Shown: positions 53,163-64,000 of the stretch, piece after piece | Numbering within the stretch: position 1 is the stretch's first letter | How the letters are laid out: each line of letters begins with the position of its first letter | The notes under the pieces: generated by a model | Databases searched by the model: none | Seen by the model: the letters and a program-made list of their open reading frames with translations, nothing else | Told to the model about the DNA's origin: nothing | Source of the DNA: Alteromonas naphthalenivorans | GTDB lineage: Bacteria; Pseudomonadota; Gammaproteobacteria; Enterobacterales; Alteromonadaceae | DNA: 64,000 nt | Assembly: GCF_000213655.1 (NCBI RefSeq) | Contig: NC_015554.1 | Span: 3,534,001 to 3,598,000 of the forward strand | Direction: 5' to 3' | Translations under genes and position numbers: made by a program

Positions 53163-54428
53163 TTAGCTCTTTTGACGCTTCATGGCGTTGAAGAACTCAT
53201 CGTTAGTCTTAGTCATAGCGAGCTTATTAATAAGGAACTCTATGGCATCAATCTCTGACATCTCGTGCACAATTTTACGTAAGATCCACATTTTCTGCAG
53301 TTCTTCTTGTGACGTTAATAGCTCTTCGCGACGAGTACCTGAACGGTTGAAGTCGATAGCTGGGAATACACGCTTTTCAGCAATCTTACGATTTAAGTGT
53401 AATTCCATGTTACCGGTACCTTTAAACTCTTCATAGATAACCTCATCCATTTTAGAGCCAGTATCGATAAGTGCTGTTGCGATAATGGTTAAGCTACCGC
53501 CTTCTTCAACGTTACGTGCAGCACCAAAGAAACGCTTAGGCTTATGCAGTGCATTGGCATCAACACCACCGGTAAGTACTTTACCTGATGATGGGATAAC
53601 CGTGTTGTAAGCACGTGCTAAACGCGTAATTGAATCAAGCAAGATAACCACATCTTTTTTGTGCTCAACTAAGCGCTTCGCTTTTTCGATAACCATTTCA
53701 GCTACCTGAACGTGACGGCTTGCAGGTTCATCGAACGTTGAAGCAACCACTTCACCTTGTACAAGGCGATGCATTTCAGTTACTTCTTCTGGACGTTCAT
53801 CGATAAGCAATACCATCAATTCACATTCTGGGTGATTAGCTGCGATAGACTGGGCAATATTTTGCAGTAGTAATGTTTTACCTGCTTTTGGCGGCGCAAC
53901 AATAAGACCACGCTGGCCTCTACCGATTGGTGACGCTAAATCAAGTACACGAGCCGTGATATCTTCGGTTGAGCCATTACCACGCTCCATACGCAAGCGG
54001 TCGTTTGCGTGTAGAGGTGTAAGGTTTTCAAATAAAATTTTGTTTCGTGAGTTCTCTGGTTTATCAAAGTTTACTTCACGAATTTTAAGTAATGCGAAAT
54101 AACGCTCACTGTCTTTCGGAGGACGAATTTTTCCTGCGATAGTGTCGCCAGTTCGTAAGTTAAATCGACGAATTTGGCTTGGTGATACATAAATATCATC
54201 AGGCCCTGCTAAATACGAAGAGTCTGCTGACCGCAAGAAACCAAAACCGTCCTGTAAAATTTCCAGAACCCCGTCACCGAAAATATCTTCGCCGCCTTTC
54301 GCATGCGATTTCAGTATCGAGAATATGATGTCTTGTTTTCTAGCGCGAGCCATATTTTCCAGGCCCATTTCTTCGGACATGGCGACTAATTCGCTAATCG
54401 GTTTGTTCTTTAATTCTGTTAAATTCAT
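53163..54428 (-). CDS. rho: Transcription termination factor Rho
   Basis: 421 residues from the ATG at 54428, which matches the usual MNLTELKN start; an in-frame GTG at 54476 would add 16 residues and neither has a strong ribosome-binding site. N-terminal Rho domain with FGFLRS RNA-binding motif, P-loop APPKAGKT, Walker [17 protein letters not shown]-loop [20 protein letters not shown] and R-loop are present. Hexameric RNA helicase ending untranslated transcripts. It lies downstream of trxA, with a terminator between. Confidence 0.97.
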   Translation of the reverse strand: MNLTELKNKPISELVAMSEEMGLENMARARKQDIIFSILKSHAKGGEDIFGDGVLEILQDGFGFLRSADSSYLAGPDDIYVSPSQIRRFNLRTGDTIAGKIRPPKDSERYFALLKIREVNFDKPENSRNKILFENLTPLHANDRLRMERGNGSTEDITARVLDLASPIGRGQRGLIVAPPKAGKTLLLQNIAQSIAANHPECELMVLLIDERPEEVTEMHRLVQGEVVASTFDEPASRHVQVAEMVIEKAKRLVEHKKDVVILLDSITRLARAYNTVIPSSGKVLTGGVDANALHKPKRFFGAARNVEEGGSLTIIATALIDTGSKMDEVIYEEFKGTGNMELHLNRKIAEKRVFPAIDFNRSGTRREELLTSQEELQKMWILRKIVHEMSEIDAIEFLINKLAMTKTNDEFFNAMKRQKS

Positions 54429-54660
54429 ACTGGTGGGTCTTTGTGCTTGGGGTTTGCTTACAGGACTGGTAGTCACTCTGTTCTAATTTTTGAATTGATT
54501 ATGCCTGAATAGAGGCTAAGCAGAATGCTGCTCGGGTGAGCGCTAAGGAAAAGTTAGCACTAAAATTAATCAACGTCCAGCGTTTTACTCGTCAATTGTT
54601 AAATAACTTGTATTCACACTGTTATAGGCGTTGTAACTGCTTATTTTCATCGGTAAATAA

Positions 54661-54690
54661 AAAACCGGCAGCTCGGCCACCGGTTTTTTC
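54661..54690 (-). terminator. Intrinsic terminator between trxA and rho
   Basis: AAAACCGG (54661-54668) and CCGGTTTT (54680-54687) pair around an 11-base loop, with U-run on the trxA strand. Confidence 0.9.
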
Positions 54691-54707
54691 TGTACGACTC
54701 TAATTTA

Positions 54708-55034
54708 CTAAAGGTTTTCGTTTAAGAACTCAGCTAGCTGAGTTTTAGATAACGCACCTACTTTCGTTGCCGCCACGTTACCATTTTTGAAAAGTAGTAA
54801 TGTAGGAATACCACGAATACCATATTTAGGTGGAGTTTCGTTATTTTCATCGACATTCAACTTGCCAACTGTTAACTTGCCTTCAAACTCGTTCGCAACT
54901 TCTTCTAAGATTGGCGCGATCATTTTACAGGGGCCACACCATTCGGCCCAAAAGTCAACCAGTACAGGACCTTCAGCATTGATAACATCTGCTTCGAATT
55001 TATCGTCAGATAACTGGATAATTTTGTCGCTCAT
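54708..55034 (-). CDS. trxA: Thioredoxin 1
   Basis: 108 residues from the ATG at 55034, with GGAG six bases upstream; a start four codons earlier is not preferred. Active site WCGPC at residues 32-36 and cis-Pro GIPTLLLF are present; length is exactly that of E. coli TrxA. General protein disulphide reductase of the cytoplasm. Divergent from rhlB, with rho behind it: the same neighbourhood as in E. coli. Confidence 0.98.
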   Translation of the reverse strand: MSDKIIQLSDDKFEADVINAEGPVLVDFWAEWCGPCKMIAPILEEVANEFEGKLTVGKLNVDENNETPPKYGIRGIPTLLLFKNGNVAATKVGALSKTQLAEFLNENL

Positions 55035-55134
55035 TCTTTTCTCCATTTTTGGTCGGTCGCTGATTTGTTTCAGCTCTACCCATAAGTGTTATATAGAAAC
55101 CGTTTTTAATGCAAGCACTGATAAGCTATAAGCT

Positions 55135-56442
55135 ATGCCTACTCACTTAACTGATACTCATTTTTCCGACCTGCCGATTAATAGCAAGGTTGTTGACGCC
55201 TTAACGGCGGCAAATTTTAATAATTGTACACCAATACAGGCGTTATCTCTGCCTCCGTTGCTTGAAGGCTTAGATATTGCCGGACAAGCTCAAACGGGTA
55301 CAGGTAAAACCATTGCCTTCTTGGTAGCTACTTTTCATTATCTGCTAAGCAAAGCAGATAATGACGAGAACAGCAACTCAAAAGGACCTCGTGCCATCAT
55401 AATGGCGCCAACGAGAGAGTTAGCCGTTCAGATTTTCAACGATGCCAAACTGCTCAGTGAGCATACCGGTTTGTCGCTTGGATTAATTTATGGGGGCGAA
55501 GGTTACCAAAGTCAACGTGAAACCCTTGAAGAAGGGGTAGATATCATTATTGGTACGACAGGACGCATTCTGGATTATTATAAACAGAACGTGTTTACCT
55601 TGAATAATATTCAAGTTGCCGTACTTGATGAAGCCGATCGCATGTTCGATTTAGGCTTTATTAAAGATATCCGCTTTTTGTTCCGTCGCTTACCGCCTGC
55701 TACAGAACGTCTAAGTATGCTGTTTTCAGCTACACTTAGTTATCGCGTTCAAGAACTCGCTTATGAGCACATGAACAACCCAACTCACGTTCAAGTTGCG
55801 CCAGAGCAAACGACGGCGACAAGGGTCTCGCAAGAGCTATTCTACCCTTCAGATGATGACAAGATGCTGCTGCTTCTTTCGCTATTTGAAGAAGAATGGC
55901 CCGATAAAGCTATTGTGTTTGCTAACACCAAATACAGCTGTGAGCGCGTGACCGACTGGCTTACCGCCGATGGCCACCGTGTGGGCTTGTTAAGCGGCGA
56001 TGTACCACAGAAAAAACGCTTGGGTATTTTGGAAGACTTTACCAAAGGTAAGCTAGACATTTTAGTGGCTACGGATGTTGCCGCACGTGGCTTACATATT
56101 GATTCTGTCACCCATGTGTTTAACTACGACTTACCTGATGATGCAGAAGACTATGTTCACCGAATTGGTCGAACCGGTCGCGCTGGTCAAAGTGGAATAG
56201 CGATAAGTTTTGCGTGCGAAAAATACGCGATGAACTTGCCAGATATTGAAAAATATATTCAACATGCTATTCCTGTTACTGATTACGATGCGAGTGCTTT
56301 GCTTGATGATATAAATGCGCCTAAACCAAGACGCAGACGCACACCAAACACGAGAAACTCGTCTCGACGCGGCAACGGTAAAGGTCGTGGCAACAGCGGT
56401 GGAAATAGAGGTAAACCGTCTAACCGCGGAAACAGTAACTAA
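55135..56442 (+). CDS. rhlB: DEAD-box RNA helicase RhlB
   Basis: 435 residues. Q motif [17 protein letters not shown], motif I AQTGTGKT, motif [15 protein letters not shown], motif III SATL and motif [12 protein letters not shown] are all present. The C-terminal tail (about 395-435) is rich in Arg, Gly, Asn and Ser, typical of the RNA-binding RhlB extension. In enterobacteria it works in the RNA degradosome with RNase E. The gene overlaps nothing; gppA starts 13 bases later, so they are co-transcribed. Confidence 0.95.
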   Translation: MPTHLTDTHFSDLPINSKVVDALTAANFNNCTPIQALSLPPLLEGLDIAGQAQTGTGKTIAFLVATFHYLLSKADNDENSNSKGPRAIIMAPTRELAVQIFNDAKLLSEHTGLSLGLIYGGEGYQSQRETLEEGVDIIIGTTGRILDYYKQNVFTLNNIQVAVLDEADRMFDLGFIKDIRFLFRRLPPATERLSMLFSATLSYRVQELAYEHMNNPTHVQVAPEQTTATRVSQELFYPSDDDKMLLLLSLFEEEWPDKAIVFANTKYSCERVTDWLTADGHRVGLLSGDVPQKKRLGILEDFTKGKLDILVATDVAARGLHIDSVTHVFNYDLPDDAEDYVHRIGRTGRAGQSGIAISFACEKYAMNLPDIEKYIQHAIPVTDYDASALLDDINAPKPRRRRTPNTRNSSRRGNGKGRGNSGGNRGKPSNRGNSN

Positions 56443-56455
56443 CATTCGAGACAAT

Positions 56456-57967
56456 ATGCAGGCAGAACTTCAACACGACTCTGAAAGCTATGGCGAGTAT
56501 TACGCCGCTGTAGACTTAGGCTCTAATAGCTTTCACATGGTCATTGTTCACGTAGTTAATGGTAGTGTTCAAATCATTGGCAAGGTGAAACAGAAAGTAC
56601 GTTTAGCGGCAGGGTTAGATGATGACTTTGCACTAGATGAAATGAGCATGGAGCGTGGTTGGCAGTGCCTGCAAACCTTTTCCGAACGGTTACAAGATAT
56701 TCCTCCCTCGAATATTAAGGTAGTGGCTACCGCTACCTTACGTCTTGCTACTAATGCCCAAGTGTTTATTGGGAAAGCCGAGCAAATTCTCAAGCATAAG
56801 CTCAACGTGATAAGCGGTGAGGAAGAAGCACGCCAGATTTATCTTGGCGTAGCCTATACCTCTGCGAATCAGGGTAATAGCTTAGTGATAGATATAGGCG
56901 GTGCCAGTACTGAAATTGTTATTGGCAACGACATGCAACCCATCCACTTAAAAAGTTTAGATATGGGCTGCGTGACCTTTATGGAACGCTATTTTGATGG
57001 CGGAAAGATCACTGCTGAAAACTTCGAAAAAGCCAAGCAAGCGGCGAAAGCATTACTTTTACCCGAAGCGGACGCCTTTCTTTGTTTTGATTGGGAAAAT
57101 TGCTTAGGTGCCTCTGGTACACCACAGGCCATCACTGAAATATTGGTGGCACAAGGCATTAGCGATTCAATACGACTTGATTACCTTTATCACTTAGAAA
57201 AACAATGTGTTGAATGTGGTGAAATTAACCAGCTTAACATTGAAGGTTTAGAAGAGAATCGCAAGGCTATTTTTCCTTCTGGCTTAGCCATTTTAATTAG
57301 TTTATTTGAAGCCTTAGCTATTCAAAATATGAATATTTCTGGTGGCGCACTTCGTGAAGGGCTTATTTACGGCATGTTAGATAACATGCAGGAAAATGAT
57401 CGTCGCCACCAAACGCTAAACCAGACGATGGCGCGTTACCATATCGATAAAGCCCAAGCGAATTCAGTTAAAAGTGTAGCAACCCAGCTGTGCTCGCAGT
57501 TATGTTCACAGCAAAATATTTGTCATCTTGATACCGAAGCTATTTTAGGTGCAGCGGCACTTCTCCATGAAACCGGCTTGCATATAGAGTATAAAAAGCA
57601 TCATGAGCATGGCGCTTACATTCTGTCTTTTATTGACTTGCCTGGCTTCACACGCTTGCAGCGCGCGGCTATTCGCGACCTTGTTGCCCATCATCGTTTA
57701 ACCATCCCCACTGATGCTTTTAGCAATTACCATGATGACTCACAACCTATGTTGTTGGGTTTACTCAGGCTATTGCGTATTTCTGTGGTGCTGTGTTTAC
57801 GAAGACAAAATAAGCATATCCCCCATGTAGACTTAGTCTGCGAGGGTGATAAATGGGAAATCTCCTTCCCTGATGGCTGGTTGAAAGCTCACCCGTTGAT
57901 TAACGCTGAATTGGCCAATGAAAGCTGGTTACAGCACAAAGCAGGCTGGGAACTCGTTTGTAAATAA
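56456..57967 (+). CDS. gppA: Exopolyphosphatase / pppGpp phosphohydrolase
   Basis: 503 residues from the ATG at 56456, 13 bases after rhlB; the frame extends upstream but inside rhlB. Ppx/GppA motifs: YAAVDLGSNSFHMVIVHV (phosphate loop), ATATLRLATNA, VIDIGGASTEIVIG, NISGGALREGLIYGML and the C-terminal HD-like domain with LHETG and AHH motifs. It removes a phosphate from pppGpp or polyphosphate. Its place after rhlB is conserved. Confidence 0.95.
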   Translation: MQAELQHDSESYGEYYAAVDLGSNSFHMVIVHVVNGSVQIIGKVKQKVRLAAGLDDDFALDEMSMERGWQCLQTFSERLQDIPPSNIKVVATATLRLATNAQVFIGKAEQILKHKLNVISGEEEARQIYLGVAYTSANQGNSLVIDIGGASTEIVIGNDMQPIHLKSLDMGCVTFMERYFDGGKITAENFEKAKQAAKALLLPEADAFLCFDWENCLGASGTPQAITEILVAQGISDSIRLDYLYHLEKQCVECGEINQLNIEGLEENRKAIFPSGLAILISLFEALAIQNMNISGGALREGLIYGMLDNMQENDRRHQTLNQTMARYHIDKAQANSVKSVATQLCSQLCSQQNICHLDTEAILGAAALLHETGLHIEYKKHHEHGAYILSFIDLPGFTRLQRAAIRDLVAHHRLTIPTDAFSNYHDDSQPMLLGLLRLLRISVVLCLRRQNKHIPHVDLVCEGDKWEISFPDGWLKAHPLINAELANESWLQHKAGWELVCK

Positions 57968-57991
57968 CCAGTGCAGCAAAGCAGCAAGAAT

Positions 57992-58029
57992 AAAAAAAGG
58001 GATGCGACCTTAAGTCGCATCCCTTTTTT
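57992..58029. terminator. Strong bidirectional terminator, gppA / hemB
   Basis: GGGATGCGAC pairs with GTCGCATCCC around CTTAA, with A7 before and T6 after. Confidence 0.95.
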
Positions 58030-58112
58030 GTTTTTAGCAACTGGCCTGTTGGCCTATATGCTTTCCTCTTTGTTTCTCTATTCGCTTTTCTCTTTGCTTT
58101 TCTGTCGCTGCG

Positions 58113-59114
<1,002 letters not shown>

Positions 59115-61022
59115 TTATCCTGAAATCGGTTTAAAGAGTACTTTGTTTCGTCCTGATTCTTTCGCAGCATAAAGCTGCTCATCAGCCAACCGAAGCAACG
59201 CCGCAGCATGATCTTCATCCGTGATAATACTGGTGGCCAGCCCTGCACTTATGGTTAGTTGTATTGCTTCTCCATCAAACATGATGGGAGATTTTTCGAT
59301 ACGATCGCGAATCGCTTCTACCACATGATAGGCGCCATCGCTGTCGGTATTCGGAAGAATAAGTGCAAATTCTTCCCCGCCTATTCGACATAAATCATCG
59401 GATAAACGAAGCAACATACCTTGAATAATGCCTGTTATATGAATAAGACAAGCATCTCCGCCAGCATGTCCGTATTTATCATTAATACGTTTAAAATGGT
59501 CAATATCGATGACTGCAATAGATAAAGGGGTTTGCTCGCGGCGACTCCGTCTGCCTTCTGATTTTAACTTTTTATCAAAGTGACGACGATTATTAATTCC
59601 AGTAAGCGGATCGATTGCCGTTAGGCGCTCTAGCTCTTGGTTAACTTCAGACAGCTCACGCAAGGTAATTTCAAGCTCTAACGTTCGCTCTTCGACTTTG
59701 TATTCTAAGTCATCTTGGTAACGCTTTTGCACTTCTAGTAAATCTTCTTTTGCCTTACTCGCCTGCTGCTCTTGTTCAAGGGCAAACGCTTGCGTGGTAA
59801 TGAGTTCATCGTAACTGTGGCTATAATTGATTGCCAAAATAAGGGCTAAAATCACTGTTTCGACGGTGCCAGCGATAATAAGTAAATAACTCGTAGAAAT
59901 ACCTAAATTTATTATATTCACGCTATCTAGGCTAACAACAAAGCCGCTAACCAATAAAAATAGCCACGCCACAGAGAAGTATCGAGCAATAGCCACGCCT
60001 TTAAAAGATAGCCAACCACCTATGAACATTGCGACAAACACAATTATCGCCAACATGACTAAATACAGCTTTATCGCGAATGGGTAAGGCAGCAATGTAC
60101 TCGTTAATATACAGACTCCAAATGCCCACGCTGCTACCTGGGATATTTTATCGACCAAAGGGCTAAATTCAGCAATAGGCAGTAAATGCCGGGAAAACAG
60201 TACGGCAAACAAAATCGTCGCATTACCAAAAATGAGTACCGCCTTACCCTGCAACCATACCTGCTCAGGCCATAAATAGGCATAGCCCAACCCCTGCAAT
60301 GAAGCCAAGGTTAAGCCTAAGCTCAGTGCGTAGCCGGTATAGAATAAAAACGAGCGATTTTTGGTAGTAAAAAATAAGAAGATATTGCTTATGGCCATGG
60401 CACATAGGAAGCCGAAAAATAGCCCTAGCGCTAGATTTTGGCTTGCTGCGTATTCTATAAATTCTCTTTCTTCCCACACCGCGATGGGCATGCGAATAGT
60501 GCCGCTAGATTCAACGCGAACCACTACGGTTTGCGGTTTAGCACTTAAGGGCAAGGAAAAAAGCGGCGTATTATTTGCGATGGGACGTACATCAAAGGCG
60601 AGGTTATCTCCCGCTTGGTAACGCACAATGGCTGAACTTGATGACGGCGGGTAAACCGCAACTTCCACACTATCTAGCAAAGCATAGTCAATCTCGAAAA
60701 GGTAACTGACTGCGCGGGAACTATCAGGCGTGACAACAAAAGAGAACCAATGTACGTCGCTGCTCATTCCTAAATTAACTGGCGACACCGTTGGCGTCCA
60801 CAGTGCTGGGGAGTTATCCGCGGTGTTATCAAGTACTGTTTCAAAAGTTAACCGTTCCTCGGGATCGCTAATAAAGGCTAGCTGAGAAATTCGGCTATTT
60901 GTGGTTCGCTCGGGCACTACACTTAGTGCAACAAACGCAAAAATCGATACCGCCACAACGGTAATAACGAAGAGATAAAGATCGTAGTTGCGAACCTCTT
61001 GACGATTTATGTGCATTACCAT
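59115..61022 (-). CDS. Membrane diguanylate cyclase with 7TMR-DISM sensor
   Basis: 635 residues. Signal-anchor helix, periplasmic 7TMR-DISMED2-like domain (about 45-185), seven transmembrane helices (about 195-395), coiled coil (about 405-460) and a GGDEF domain with the active-site form GGEEF (CRIGGEEFALILP) and an upstream RHFDKKL. It should make c-di-GMP in response to an outside ligand, possibly a carbohydrate. An RxxD inhibitory site is not obvious. An ATG two codons later is an alternative start. Its start overlaps the tatD stop by one base. Confidence 0.93.
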   Translation of the reverse strand: MVMHINRQEVRNYDLYLFVITVVAVSIFAFVALSVVPERTTNSRISQLAFISDPEERLTFETVLDNTADNSPALWTPTVSPVNLGMSSDVHWFSFVVTPDSSRAVSYLFEIDYALLDSVEVAVYPPSSSSAIVRYQAGDNLAFDVRPIANNTPLFSLPLSAKPQTVVVRVESSGTIRMPIAVWEEREFIEYAASQNLALGLFFGFLCAMAISNIFLFFTTKNRSFLFYTGYALSLGLTLASLQGLGYAYLWPEQVWLQGKAVLIFGNATILFAVLFSRHLLPIAEFSPLVDKISQVAAWAFGVCILTSTLLPYPFAIKLYLVMLAIIVFVAMFIGGWLSFKGVAIARYFSVAWLFLLVSGFVVSLDSVNIINLGISTSYLLIIAGTVETVILALILAINYSHSYDELITTQAFALEQEQQASKAKEDLLEVQKRYQDDLEYKVEERTLELEITLRELSEVNQELERLTAIDPLTGINNRRHFDKKLKSEGRRSRREQTPLSIAVIDIDHFKRINDKYGHAGGDACLIHITGIIQGMLLRLSDDLCRIGGEEFALILPNTDSDGAYHVVEAIRDRIEKSPIMFDGEAIQLTISAGLATSIITDEDHAAALLRLADEQLYAAKESGRNKVLFKPISG

Positions 61023-61801
61023 TAATCACTGATACAAAATAAACGACAAGTATTAGCATAACTGCTATCTCGCAATTTATCAGGGGCAACCTGCATTAGT
61101 TCGCTAATTTGTTCACCAATATGGGGTAATAGCGCAGGCTCGTTGTTACGTTTTCTTGGACGTAGGGTTTTGGGGAATAAGTAAGGGGCATCAGTTTCTA
61201 AAATGATACGTTCTAAGGGAATGGTTGGAATGGCACTACGAAGGGATTCTCCGCGCTTTTCATCGCATGCCCAGCCGGTAATACCAATATACAGCCCCAT
61301 GTCTAAATACGTAGTAAGCTGCGTGGTATCTCCTGTAAAACAATGGGCAATACCGCCGCTAAGAGACGGCAGCACCTTTTGCAGACAGGACACTTGTTGT
61401 TCAAACGCATCTCGCTCGTGAAGATACACTGGCAAGTTCAATTCTACCGCCAACGCTAATTGGGCCTCGAACACACTTATTTGAACATCTTGGGGAGAAA
61501 AGTTGCGATTAAAATCTAAACCACACTCGCCCACTGCCACTACGCCAGGCTCTTTTGCCATGCTTCTTAATCGCGCGTAATCACTTTCAACCACATCTTT
61601 AGCATTATGGGGGTGTATGCCTAAGGTATAGCTGCATACCTGCGGGAACTGCTGATGAAGTGCTGCTGCCGCATCCCACTCATTAGGGTGAGTGGTAATG
61701 ATACACAGCTTGGAAACACCGGCATCCAGAGCATTTGAAATAATCTCTTGAGGATTAAATCTGCGATCTAATAGATTAACGCCAGCGTCAAACCAGGGCA
61801 T
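61022..61801 (-). CDS. tatD: TatD-family deoxyribonuclease
   Basis: 259 residues. Metal ligands of the TatD TIM barrel: GVNLLDRRF at the start (usual HxH replaced by NLLDRR), GECGLDFNRNFSP, YLHERDAF, HCFTG and ETDAPYLFPK. The first His pair of the family, normally HCHL or TDSHCHL, is not seen, so metal binding at the N terminus is altered. Cytoplasmic 3'-5' exonuclease by family. It is one base downstream of the 177-residue gene. Confidence 0.92.
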   Translation of the reverse strand: MPWFDAGVNLLDRRFNPQEIISNALDAGVSKLCIITTHPNEWDAAAALHQQFPQVCSYTLGIHPHNAKDVVESDYARLRSMAKEPGVVAVGECGLDFNRNFSPQDVQISVFEAQLALAVELNLPVYLHERDAFEQQVSCLQKVLPSLSGGIAHCFTGDTTQLTTYLDMGLYIGITGWACDEKRGESLRSAIPTIPLERIILETDAPYLFPKTLRPRKRNNEPALLPHIGEQISELMQVAPDKLRDSSYANTCRLFCISD

Positions 61802-61802
61802 A

Positions 61803-62336
61803 TTATTTTACACGTTTTACTTTCATGCGTTTGTTAAGCCCTTCTTTTTTCAAATAGAAAGCACCTAATAATCCACGCTCAATGAGCACGGTTTCACCCT
61901 CTTTTACTTTCAATGTGGTATCTGTAGTTTGCTGCCAAACCGAACCGTTATCAAAGGTTAAAATGAGCTTACCCCGAGCGGTTTTCTTAATCTTAGTTAC
62001 CTTACCTGCGAATGTGTCGGCTAAGGTTTCGGTTTTTACTTTGTGCTCTAAACCAAACTGTTCGTCTTTAGGCGCTGGGGTTTTGCTTACCGGTGCTTCG
62101 CGGCGACGTTCAGAGGCAACAGTCGGTGTATTGCTAGGTATTGCTGCGGGTATACCCGCCTGAGTACCTGAGAGGCGGTTTACTTGCTTTTCTACGCGGT
62201 CATAACACACTAAACGTTGAAGGCTATTCTTAGTCTCGCTGCACTTAGCTAGTGCCTCGCCTACGGTTTCCGCTTGTGCTAAAAAGGCACTAAAAGGGAG
62301 CACACTTACTAGTAGTAATAATGCACGTTTGTTCAT
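61803..62336 (-). CDS. Secreted hypothetical protein in the tat operon
   Basis: 177 residues, signal peptide (cleaved near LAQAE). The mature start has a small C...RLVCYDRVEKQ motif (about 31-50) like that of VasI-type and related envelope proteins, then a Pro/Ser-rich linker and a C-terminal KKTARGKLILTFDNGSVWQQTTDTTLKVKEGE beta domain (quoted as segments). Family function unknown. It sits between tatC and tatD with one-base spacing to tatD, so it is part of that operon. Confidence 0.85.
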   Translation of the reverse strand: MNKRALLLLVSVLPFSAFLAQAETVGEALAKCSETKNSLQRLVCYDRVEKQVNRLSGTQAGIPAAIPSNTPTVASERRREAPVSKTPAPKDEQFGLEHKVKTETLADTFAGKVTKIKKTARGKLILTFDNGSVWQQTTDTTLKVKEGETVLIERGLLGAFYLKKEGLNKRMKVKRVK

Positions 62337-62362
62337 AGTAAATCCTTTGTTCTACTTAATTG

Positions 62363-63118
62363 TTATTCGATTTCAGTGCCAGTTTCTTCGTCGCTATTCC
62401 GGCGGCCTTTACCCGCATACAAACTGCCTACCACGACACCTATTTCAAACAGTATCCACATAGGAATAGCTAAGAGCGTTTGAGAAATAATATCTGGTGG
62501 CGTAAGTAACATGCCCACCACGAACGCACCAACTACCACATAGGGGCGTTTTGCTCGAAGTGACTTTGCATCGGTTACCCCTGTCCAGCACAGTAAGATA
62601 ATGGCAATGGGAATTTCAAATGAGACCCCAAAAGCAAAGAAGAGTTTCAATACAAAATTAAGATAACTAGAGATGTCGGTACTGACCGTAACACCTTCTG
62701 GTGCCACACTATTAAAGAACGCAAATGCGATAGGAAATACCACAAAATACGCAAATGCCATGCCCGCATAGAACAATAAAGTACTTGAGAGTAAAAGCGG
62801 CGCAACAAGCTTTTTCTCGTTACGATAAAGCCCCGGCGCAACAAAGCCCCATACTTGGTAAAGTACATAGGGAATAGCGATAAAGAATGACAACACCAGC
62901 GTAAGTTTAAACGGTGCGAAAAAAGGTGAGGCAACATCGGTAGCAATCATGCTAGCGTTTTCTGGCATAGAATCTAGCAACGGCAACGCGAGCCATTGAT
63001 AGAGGTCTTGCGAAAAGTACGCCAAACACAAAAATACCACCAGCACACTTAACAGTGCCTTTAGAATGCGGCTACGAAGCTCAATTAAATGAGATATTAA
63101 ATTGTTTGCGTCAGACAT
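62363..63118 (-). CDS. tatC: Twin-arginine translocase subunit TatC
   Basis: 251 residues, six transmembrane helices. [16 protein letters not shown] at the N terminus, the [37 protein letters not shown] first periplasmic segments and a late [22 protein letters not shown] are standard. It forms the receptor for twin-arginine signal peptides with TatB. One base after tatB. Confidence 0.97.
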   Translation of the reverse strand: MSDANNLISHLIELRSRILKALLSVLVVFLCLAYFSQDLYQWLALPLLDSMPENASMIATDVASPFFAPFKLTLVLSFFIAIPYVLYQVWGFVAPGLYRNEKKLVAPLLLSSTLLFYAGMAFAYFVVFPIAFAFFNSVAPEGVTVSTDISSYLNFVLKLFFAFGVSFEIPIAIILLCWTGVTDAKSLRAKRPYVVVGAFVVGMLLTPPDIISQTLLAIPMWILFEIGVVVGSLYAGKGRRNSDEETGTEIE

Positions 63119-63418
63119 TTACTGTTTTTTATATGGTTCCTGAACCGACTCAGCCGCTTTTTTAAGCTCATCAACACTTTGTTCAAGCTCTGGCGAGAGA
63201 TCTTTCAAGCCTTGCTGCTCAGCTTTCTTCAGGTTTTCGTGTAATTCGTGCACGCGCAACTGATGCTCAACTTCTTGCTTAAAGCCCGTTGCTGTATTTC
63301 GTACACTTCGAATAGTGTTAATGGTGGACCGCATGGCACCTGGCAAACGTTCTGGACCTAGTATCAACAAGGCCATCACACCAATTACCAATAGCTCCCA
63401 AAAGCCAATGTCAAACAT
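63119..63418 (-). CDS. tatB: Twin-arginine translocase subunit TatB
   Basis: 99 residues. N-terminal helix [26 protein letters not shown] with conserved Glu and GPERLP, then an amphipathic helix and a charged tail. It partners TatC in substrate binding. Its ATG overlaps the tatA stop by one base. Confidence 0.97.
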   Translation of the reverse strand: MFDIGFWELLVIGVMALLILGPERLPGAMRSTINTIRSVRNTATGFKQEVEHQLRVHELHENLKKAEQQGLKDLSPELEQSVDELKKAAESVQEPYKKQ

Positions 63419-63657
63419 CAGGATTTTTCTTTAACGTCGCTCTGCGTTTTCGTTGAAACAGTGTCAGCAGTATCATTGTCTTCTACCTGCTTCTTCTGCT
63501 CGAAATCGGCATCTTGTTCGTTTTCAGTTACTGCTTTTTTGAAGCCTTTGATTGCGCCACCTAAGTCGGTGCCAATCCCTTTCAAACGTTTTGTGCCAAA
63601 AAGTAAAACTACAATTACTAAGATAATGAGTAACTGCCAGATTCCAATACCGCCCAT
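63418..63657 (-). CDS. tatA: Twin-arginine translocase subunit TatA
   Basis: 79 residues. Helix [21 protein letters not shown] with the FG hinge, [20 protein letters not shown] amphipathic helix and an acidic tail. It forms the translocation pore. First gene of tatABC. GGAGAT precedes the ATG. Confidence 0.97.
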   Translation of the reverse strand: MGGIGIWQLLIILVIVVLLFGTKRLKGIGTDLGGAIKGFKKAVTENEQDADFEQKKQVEDNDTADTVSTKTQSDVKEKS

Positions 63658-63836
63658 AAAAATAATCTCCGATACAACAGTAAGGACAGTATGCCACCCA
63701 AAGCGCTAGCTTTCACGTGAATATTTACGTGGATGAATAATCGTTGACGTTTATTATCACAACAAGCATCCTGATGGTAATTAACTGATACGGATATCAT
63801 TTCACCGCGTAATCGTTAGAGGGAGTTTGGGTTGTT

Positions 63837-64000
63837 ATGTTGTGTTTAGCAGTCTCATTGTGTTTATTGCTTACTGACCAGAGTGATAACCAGCCTATTC
63901 CTACCCATGAGGTAGTGAATAATGCACAAAACAATGTTGAACCTCACCAGCCTATGCAATGGTTTGATGTGTGGCAACGCAGCTTCACCGACTCTATGGA
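63837..64000 (+). CDS. Secreted protein, truncated by window end
   Basis: The frame from the ATG at 63837 is open to the window end (54 codons). GAGGGAG lies 12 bases upstream, a little far. The start is a short signal-like hydrophobic stretch followed by a polar segment and MQWFDVWQRSFTDSM. Divergent from tatA. The family is not recognised from this fragment. Confidence 0.6.
   Translation, partial: MLCLAVSLCLLLTDQSDNQPIPTHEVVNNAQNNVEPHQPMQWFDVWQRSFTDSM

Overview
This window looks like a chromosomal segment of a marine gammaproteobacterium of the Alteromonas type. That placement rests on gene content and order (trxA/rho divergent from rhlB-gppA, tatABC followed by tatD and hemB, purA beside a yjeT-like gene, purEK, nhaA) and on protein character; no search was run.

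Region 1 (1 to about 11.4 kb) is the distal part of a chromosomal (sedentary) integron cassette array read left to right. I count 16 attC sites of 75-117 bp, most close to 108 bp, sharing a central block around the motif GGGGCGGCTTCGCC. They bound small one-gene cassettes: a HEPN-like protein, two GFA-type zinc proteins, a VOC protein, two copies of an unrecognised family, several membrane-anchored or lipoprotein products, and a reverse-oriented PIN/RHH toxin-antitoxin pair. Three cassettes have no convincing gene, and two of those are diverged copies of each other. No integrase gene is visible; it would be expected to the left. The last attC is split by two different IS110-family (IS1111-group-like) elements, one at each end. 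Removing both gives back a 108-bp attC. The long non-coding flank of the second element contains a 10-nt match spanning its own insertion point, as expected if a bridge/seek RNA guides it to attC sites.

Region 2 (11.4-24.8 kb) is ordinary chromosome: small membrane proteins, acetyltransferases, a 2OG-Fe(II) oxygenase, an FMN reductase, an RRM protein, an unusual Nramp-like transporter, an alginate-export-type porin, a porin/solute-binding-protein pair, a YitT-type protein and alr.

Region 3 (25-37 kb) reads as a peptidoglycan-salvage locus: murQ, a NamZ-type exo-muramidase, an FAD/Fe-S D-2-hydroxyacid (probably D-lactate) dehydrogenase, a secreted GH3 N-acetylglucosaminidase and a gamma-glutamyltransferase, with alr divergent. 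MurQ releases D-lactate, which the linked dehydrogenase could oxidise. Several genes here, and the porin at 17.9-19.3 kb, carry short in-frame tandem repeats.

Region 4 (37-64 kb) is housekeeping: aldehyde dehydrogenase, purA, CnoX-type thioredoxin, Dps, a copper chaperone, tRNA-Thr(UGU), purEK, nhaA, a hybrid sensor kinase, an M20 amidohydrolase, rho, trxA, rhlB, gppA, hemB, a GGDEF protein, tatD and tatABC.
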